This document shows positions 6,579 through 10,296 of a stretch of DNA of 10,296 nucleotides, one piece after another; position 1 is the stretch's first letter, and the number at the start of each line of letters is the position of its first letter. The position numbers and the translations under genes were made by a program. The notes below the pieces were generated by a model that saw nothing but the letters and a program-made list of their open reading frames with translations, made no database searches and was not told the origin of the DNA. Origin of the DNA: Candidatus Iainarchaeum sp. (GTDB lineage: Archaea > Iainarchaeota > Iainarchaeia > Iainarchaeales > DTGL01); NCBI GenBank assembly GCA_017608995.1, contig JAFCEU010000056.1, forward strand, positions 1-10,296. The letters are read 5' to 3'.

Positions 6579-6595
6579 TTTGATTTTCAATCAAA
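6579..6595 (+). repeat. Perfect inverted repeat at the predicted transcript start
   Basis: TTTGATT (6579-6585) and AATCAAA (6589-6595) are perfect inverted repeats around TTC. They sit where transcription of the Lys-rich gene is predicted to begin. This could be an operator or a weak 5' hairpin. Confidence 0.5.
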
Positions 6596-6626
6596 AATGT
6601 TTGCTTAATGCGGGGTGAGAATAAAA

Positions 6627-6758
6627 ATGGCGACAAAAAAGAAAAAGAAAACAACAAAGAAAAAGAAAGTAACAAAGAGAAAGACAACTAAAAGAAAGAC
6701 AACAAAGAGAAAGAAAAAGACAACCAAAAGGAAAACAAAAAAGAAAAAAAGAAGGTGA
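6627..6758 (+). CDS. Tiny Lys/Arg/Thr-only basic protein, chromatin-like
   Basis: The 43-residue product starts MATKKKKKTT and consists of 23 Lys, 6 Arg, 11 Thr and one each of Met, Ala and Val, with repeats of the type TTKRK and TKRKT. Start ATG 6627 follows a good GGGGTGAG ribosome site (6612-6619), the promoter upstream is plausible, and the stop TGA is followed by a hairpin and T-tract. This makes a real small gene much more likely than a chance A-rich run. The composition resembles the C-terminal tails of histone H1 and other nucleic-acid-compacting proteins. Similar very basic short proteins occur in some archaeal genomes as far as I recall. Likely role: non-specific DNA or RNA binding in the cytoplasm, which is inference. 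It has no hydrophobic residues to form a core and is probably disordered. Confidence 0.75.
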   Translation: MATKKKKKTTKKKKVTKRKTTKRKTTKRKKKTTKRKTKKKKRR

Positions 6759-6761
6759 ATT

Positions 6762-6800
6762 GGGGGCTTAGCTAAACCCTCTTCTTTCTTTTTTATTTTT
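6762..6800 (+). terminator. Hairpin plus T-rich tract after the Lys-rich gene
   Basis: GGGGGCTT and AACCCTC-type arms (6762-6769 and 6774-6781) can pair around AGCT, with one C/A mismatch and one G/T pair. TTCTTTCTTTTTTATTTTT follows at 6782-6800. The structure lies between convergent genes and would end the rightward transcript. The T-tract overlaps the last bases of the nitroreductase gene on the other strand. Confidence 0.55.
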
Positions 6801-7317
6801 AATTATCCATGAAATAGATTAATTCATCCAACTTTTTTCTTTTGGGTTTTTCTGGTTTTTCAGCCGCGTAGCCGATTGGAATAATTGCAACAGGCAATTC
6901 TTTTTCTATTTTTAGAATCTCTTTAACTTTCCCCTCATTAAAGGCTCCAACCCAGCAGCTTGCTAAGCCCAAAGCAGTTGTAGCTAACTGAGCATAGCTC
7001 GCAGCTATTGTTGCATCTTGTATACTGTATAAATTTGCCCCCCTCTCGCCATACTTCTTCGCGGATTCTTCTGGAAGGGCGCAAAACACCAATACCGCTG
7101 GTGCAAATTCAATAAATGATTGACCAAACGCCGCTTCACTTAACATCCTTTTTACCATGTTTTCTCTAACCACGTATATTTTATATGCTTGCAGATTACC
7201 TGCGCTTGGCGCTTCATTAACCGCTTCCAAAATTTTTTTCAGCTTTTGCTCTTCCACAGGCTTTGCTAAATATTTTCTTACAGAACATCTTTTACCCATC
7301 ACTTCAAAGAGTTCCAT
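6799..7317 (-). CDS. Nitroreductase-family flavoprotein
   Basis: From ATG 7317 the protein has 172 residues, typical of small FMN-dependent nitroreductase-fold oxidoreductases. Diagnostic stretches are KRCSVRKYLAKPV near the N-terminus (phosphate-binding Arg-x-Ser-x-Arg), APSAGNLQAYKIYVV (flavin contact), QDATIAASYAQLATTALGLASCWVGAF (the conserved helix and glycine-rich segment), and IIPIGYAAEKP near the end. The family uses NAD(P)H to reduce nitro compounds, quinones or flavins; the substrate here is unknown. GTG 7326 could extend it by three residues. I prefer ATG 7317 because GGTGAT lies just upstream (7328-7323). That ribosome site is inside the end of the Ca2+-ATPase gene and the two genes overlap by 14 bases, so translation is probably coupled. 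No membrane segment is seen. Confidence 0.92.
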   Translation of the reverse strand: MELFEVMGKRCSVRKYLAKPVEEQKLKKILEAVNEAPSAGNLQAYKIYVVRENMVKRMLSEAAFGQSFIEFAPAVLVFCALPEESAKKYGERGANLYSIQDATIAASYAQLATTALGLASCWVGAFNEGKVKEILKIEKELPVAIIPIGYAAEKPEKPKRKKLDELIYFMDN

Positions 7318-10018
7318 CTTTATCACCGAATATTTTTGATTCTGCTTTCACTATTAAATAACCAAGAAAAAGGAATATTAATGCTCCTGCAGATATTAAA
7401 AACCAATCATAAATGCTGAGCGGCATTATCCTGAAGAATGTATTTAGAGGAGTGTAAAGTATGGTGAGTTGCATCAACAGCGAAGCGAATACTGCAGACC
7501 ATAACCACTTATTGCTAAACAAGTTTATTCTATAACGAGCCCGAACCATCTGCACGCGCACAAGCTCGAAAACCACGAAGCACGTGAATGCTATTGTTTG
7601 AGCTCTTAAAAATCTTTCTTGAATACCTCCCTGTAGATTGAAGAAGCTATACACAAATAATCCCAAAATTATCACAGTCATAACCAGGCCAATAGAAACA
7701 ATTGAAAACGCAATTCGTTTGTTAATCACTCCTTCTGTTTTCGGCCTCGGCCCTCTTTCCATAAGTCCTTTTGCTTTTGGGTCTAGGCCGAGAGCTACTG
7801 CTGGCAAACCATCTGTCAATAGGTTTATCCAGAGTAGCTGAGCAGCAGTGAGTATGACTGCTTTTTCCCCGAAGTATAGATAAACTTCCATCAGGGTAAA
7901 TAAGAAAACCACAAGCACTTCAGCTAAATTTGAAGAAAGCAAGTAATTGACGAATTTTCGAATGTTGTCAAAAATACCACGACCTTCTTCTATGGCATCC
8001 CTTATTGTAACAAAATTGTCATCTAAAAGGATTAAGTCGCTTGTTTCTTTTGCCACATCTGTGCCTCTTATCCCCATCGCAATACCAACATCCGCCTTCT
8101 TCAACGCGGGAGCATCGTTTACACCATCTCCCGTCATTGCAACGATTTTTCCTTTTGCTTGTAGCGCTTCAAGGATTCTAACCTTTTGTGTTGGCGTAAC
8201 TCTTGCAAATATCTCGGTTTTTTCAAGGACTTCTTTAAGTTCTTTATCACTCATCTTTTCAAGTATTGGGCTGTTTATTGCATAATCTGTTTTAAATCCG
8301 AGCTCTTTACCTATCGCTTTTGCTGTTTCTATGTTGTCTCCTGTAACCATTATCACTTTTATCCCAGCTTTTCTGCAGTCTGCTACCGCTTCTTTAACGC
8401 CAGCTCTTGGTGGATCAATCATCCCTTGCAACCCTAAAAAGATAAGGTTTCTTTCGAATTCTTCTTCGTTTTTTATGTCCTCAATTTCCTTAAAGGCAAA
8501 TGCTAACACGCGTAAGGCTCTTTTTGCCATATCCAAGTTCGCTTTTAGTATAGTTTCTTTTGTACTTTTATCCATATCTATAATTTTTCCATTTACAAGT
8601 ATACGATTACATCTCTCAATTACGACTTCTGGAGCTCCTTTCACATAAACCTTTTTACTGCTGCCAGCAATGCAAACAACGCTCATCATTTTGCGTTCGC
8701 TTGAGAAGGGAATTTCTTGCACCCTTTGCTCTTTTTTCCTTTCGATTTCAACATCGATGCCGGCTTTCTTCGCTGATAGCAGAAGGGCGATTTCTGTCGG
8801 ATCGCCGAGGTATTTCACTTTACTGCCTTCTTTGTATTCAACAGCATCATTGCAAAGTATTCCACATTTAAGTATGGGGGAAAGAGCCCTGCCATCTATC
8901 TTTTGTGAGCGCTTGTAGAATTCTCCATTTGTTGAATATCCTTCGCCTGTTACGTTGTATCTTTCCATATTGAAGAATATTTCTCTTACGGTCATGATGT
9001 TCTCAGTTAGCGTTCCGGTCTTGTCCGTACATATCACATTTACCGAGCCGAGGCTTTCTGCTACTGGCAAAGTTCTTGCTAATGCATTCTTTTTCGCCAT
9101 CCTTTTTATGCCCATTGTTAGTGCAATAGTAACGATTGCAGGCAGGCCCTCAGGTACAGCGGCAACAGCCAGAGAAACAGCCCTTAGAAATATTTCTATT
9201 AAGGAATCTTTTATAATCAAGTACTGTGTTAGCGCAACAAATGCAATGATTAGTATTATCGCGATACCTATGCTCTTTCCAAGCCTGTTTAATTCGAGCT
9301 GGAACGGCGTTGGCTTCTCTTCGGTTTCAGCAATTTGCTCTGCTATCTTTCCAACTTCTGTATGAATACCAGTTGCCACTACTATAGCTCTAGCCCTGCC
9401 TCTTGTAATCAGCGTGTTCATATAAAGCATGTTTTTTCTTTCAGCTAGCGGAGTTTCTTCTTTGAGCGTGCATTCTTTTTTTGAAATCGGCAGGCTTTCG
9501 CCGGTGAGCATCGATTCATCTGCTTGCAGGTTTGCTTGTTCTATTATGCGCGCGTCTGCAGGCACCTTGTCTCCTTGTTCTAGCACTATTATATCACCAG
9601 GGACAAGCAGCTCCGCTTTTATTTTCTTCTCTTTACCATTCCTGAGTACGCGCGCAAGTGGCGCTGCAAGCTTTTTCAAAGCCAGTATGCTCCTCTCCGC
9701 CTTATATTCCTGAAAAAAACCAATTATTGCGTTTGCAAATAGTATTGCTGTTATTAGAATAGCATCTATTGCATGCCCTTCCCCGTTTGGTAATAAACTC
9801 ATTACGAATGAAATTATTGCTGCAGCAATCAGAATCAACACTAAAAAATCAGAAAACTGTCTCAAAAATATTTTCAGAGGATTTACTTTTTTCTCACTTT
9901 CAATAATATTTTTCCCATATTGTAACAATCTTTGATTTGCTTCTTCATTGCTTAAACCTTTTGGTGAAGAATTCAGGGTTCTAAATATTTCATCAAGTGA
10001 AGTTGCATGCCACTGCAT
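7304..10018 (-). CDS. P-type Ca2+-transporting ATPase (P2A, SERCA-like)
   Basis: The 904-residue protein is a complete P2-type cation pump. It has an N-terminal cation-ATPase domain starting WHATSLDEIF, LTGES (171-175, actuator), PEGLP (289-293, helix M4), the phosphorylation motif CTDKTGTLTEN with Asp332, and KGAPE (460-464, nucleotide binding). TGDN (559-562), TGDGVNDAP (629-637) and ten predicted membrane helices complete the plan. Residues equivalent to both Ca2+ sites of SERCA are visible: Glu290 in M4, Asn697 and Glu700 in M5 (SSNLAEV), Asn732, Thr735 and Asp736 in M6 (WINLLTDGLPA), and Glu818 in M8 (FVVFELV). This favours a SERCA-like pump with two sites over PMR1-like pumps with one, though ion choice is inferred. 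It would export Ca2+ from the cytosol at ATP expense. ATG 10018 follows AGGTG, which overlaps the stop of the upstream gene. Confidence 0.95.
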   Translation of the reverse strand: MQWHATSLDEIFRTLNSSPKGLSNEEANQRLLQYGKNIIESEKKVNPLKIFLRQFSDFLVLILIAAAIISFVMSLLPNGEGHAIDAILITAILFANAIIGFFQEYKAERSILALKKLAAPLARVLRNGKEKKIKAELLVPGDIIVLEQGDKVPADARIIEQANLQADESMLTGESLPISKKECTLKEETPLAERKNMLYMNTLITRGRARAIVVATGIHTEVGKIAEQIAETEEKPTPFQLELNRLGKSIGIAIILIIAFVALTQYLIIKDSLIEIFLRAVSLAVAAVPEGLPAIVTIALTMGIKRMAKKNALARTLPVAESLGSVNVICTDKTGTLTENIMTVREIFFNMERYNVTGEGYSTNGEFYKRSQKIDGRALSPILKCGILCNDAVEYKEGSKVKYLGDPTEIALLLSAKKAGIDVEIERKKEQRVQEIPFSSERKMMSVVCIAGSSKKVYVKGAPEVVIERCNRILVNGKIIDMDKSTKETILKANLDMAKRALRVLAFAFKEIEDIKNEEEFERNLIFLGLQGMIDPPRAGVKEAVADCRKAGIKVIMVTGDNIETAKAIGKELGFKTDYAINSPILEKMSDKELKEVLEKTEIFARVTPTQKVRILEALQAKGKIVAMTGDGVNDAPALKKADVGIAMGIRGTDVAKETSDLILLDDNFVTIRDAIEEGRGIFDNIRKFVNYLLSSNLAEVLVVFLFTLMEVYLYFGEKAVILTAAQLLWINLLTDGLPAVALGLDPKAKGLMERGPRPKTEGVINKRIAFSIVSIGLVMTVIILGLFVYSFFNLQGGIQERFLRAQTIAFTCFVVFELVRVQMVRARYRINLFSNKWLWSAVFASLLMQLTILYTPLNTFFRIMPLSIYDWFLISAGALIFLFLGYLIVKAESKIFGDKDGTL

Positions 10019-10026
10019 TTTAGCAC

Positions 10027-10296
10027 CTATCTGCCTTTGTATGCTCTTATAAACTCACATTCTGGCGTAAACTCCACAAAGCTGCTGGCGGTTACTCCCC
10101 ATTCGGGACATTGGTTTTCTTTAAGATTATCTATTTCTGCTATTCTTGGGTTATGAGCGATATCACAAACCCAGCCTTCGATATCCCATTTTGCATTGCC
10201 AGTGCTCAGGCAAGGACCGTTGCTAAGGTCAACTCCTTTGGCTAAAGCATCCTTGCAGAGCTCTTCGCACTTTTTTATTGCAAGCTCCTTTATGGA
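10027..10296 (-). CDS. Conserved Cys-rich protein of unknown function (5' part cut off by window edge)
   Basis: The visible C-terminal 89 residues end at TAG 10029-10027, eight bases before the ATPase start. The reading frame is open to the window edge. Six Cys are present at visible positions 10, 14, 29, 44, 63 and 80. Conserved-looking motifs are GVDLSNGPCLS, GWVCDIAHNPR, IDNLKENQCPEW and ECEFIRAYKG. I recall similar short proteins with CLSN..WVCDVAH and DNLPENQC motifs in many archaeal genomes, without a named function. This is memory, not a search. The missing N-terminus may hold a signal or membrane anchor, and the six Cys would then fit disulphides outside the cell; this cannot be judged here. 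Its tight spacing suggests co-transcription with the Ca2+-ATPase. Confidence 0.8.
   Translation of the reverse strand, partial: SIKELAIKKCEELCKDALAKGVDLSNGPCLSTGNAKWDIEGWVCDIAHNPRIAEIDNLKENQCPEWGVTASSFVEFTPECEFIRAYKGR

Noticed and set aside
6630..6758. The A-rich stretch as simple low-complexity or CRISPR-like repeat DNA
   Set aside because: The AAAG-type repeats are irregular and keep one reading frame with a proper start, ribosome site and stop; there are no repeat-spacer units.
7638..9713. Several rightward open frames of 67-136 codons opposite the ATPase gene
   Set aside because: They are antisense shadows of the strongly conserved P-type ATPase, without ribosome sites or recognisable domains.

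Overview
The window looks like part of an archaeal chromosome of moderate-to-low GC, probably from an uncultured lineage. The evidence is indirect. Promoters are AT-rich TATA-type elements, one placed so that a leaderless transcript would start at a GTG codon. The tRNA has no encoded CCA, GTG and TTG starts are common, and ribosome sites are of the GGTGA type. The protein families also fit: a MOFRL glycerate kinase, a PadR regulator beside a CARDB-type surface protein and a MacB-like ABC transporter, and a tiny Lys/Arg/Thr-only protein. I cannot assign a phylum.

Layout. At the left edge, a truncated leftward gene (1-196) encodes a Cys-rich DUF6485-like protein. It diverges from a rightward glycerate 2-kinase gene (273-1619) across a 76-base spacer with one AT-rich promoter core. 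A leftward tRNA-Leu(UAG) lies at 1638-1721. Next comes a leftward PadR-type repressor gene (1778-2287), divergent from a tight four-gene rightward operon (2352-6477). That operon encodes a secreted, membrane-anchored protein with three CARDB-like domains, a MacB/LolC-like permease, a LolD/MacB-type ATPase and a second paralogous permease. A perfect 7-5-7 palindrome lies between the two transcription units and is a good candidate PadR operator.

The transporter operon is the most interesting part. The second permease gene is broken by a frameshift near 6300, although its C-terminus is intact in another frame. The first permease lacks 16 residues present in the second at almost the same place. 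A 55-bp stretch just upstream of both lesions is identical in the two genes. This suggests recombination or gene conversion between the tandem paralogues, or an assembly artefact caused by their similarity.

To the right, a 43-codon gene (6627-6758) encodes a protein made almost only of Lys, Arg and Thr, probably a nucleic-acid-binding or chromatin-like protein. Its leader contains a perfect inverted repeat and it is followed by a hairpin and T-rich tract. The last block is a leftward operon reading from the right edge: a Cys-rich protein of unknown function (truncated by the window), a SERCA-like P-type Ca2+-ATPase with all its ion-site residues visible, and a small nitroreductase whose start overlaps the ATPase end. 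No CRISPR array, insertion sequence, phage gene or rRNA was seen.
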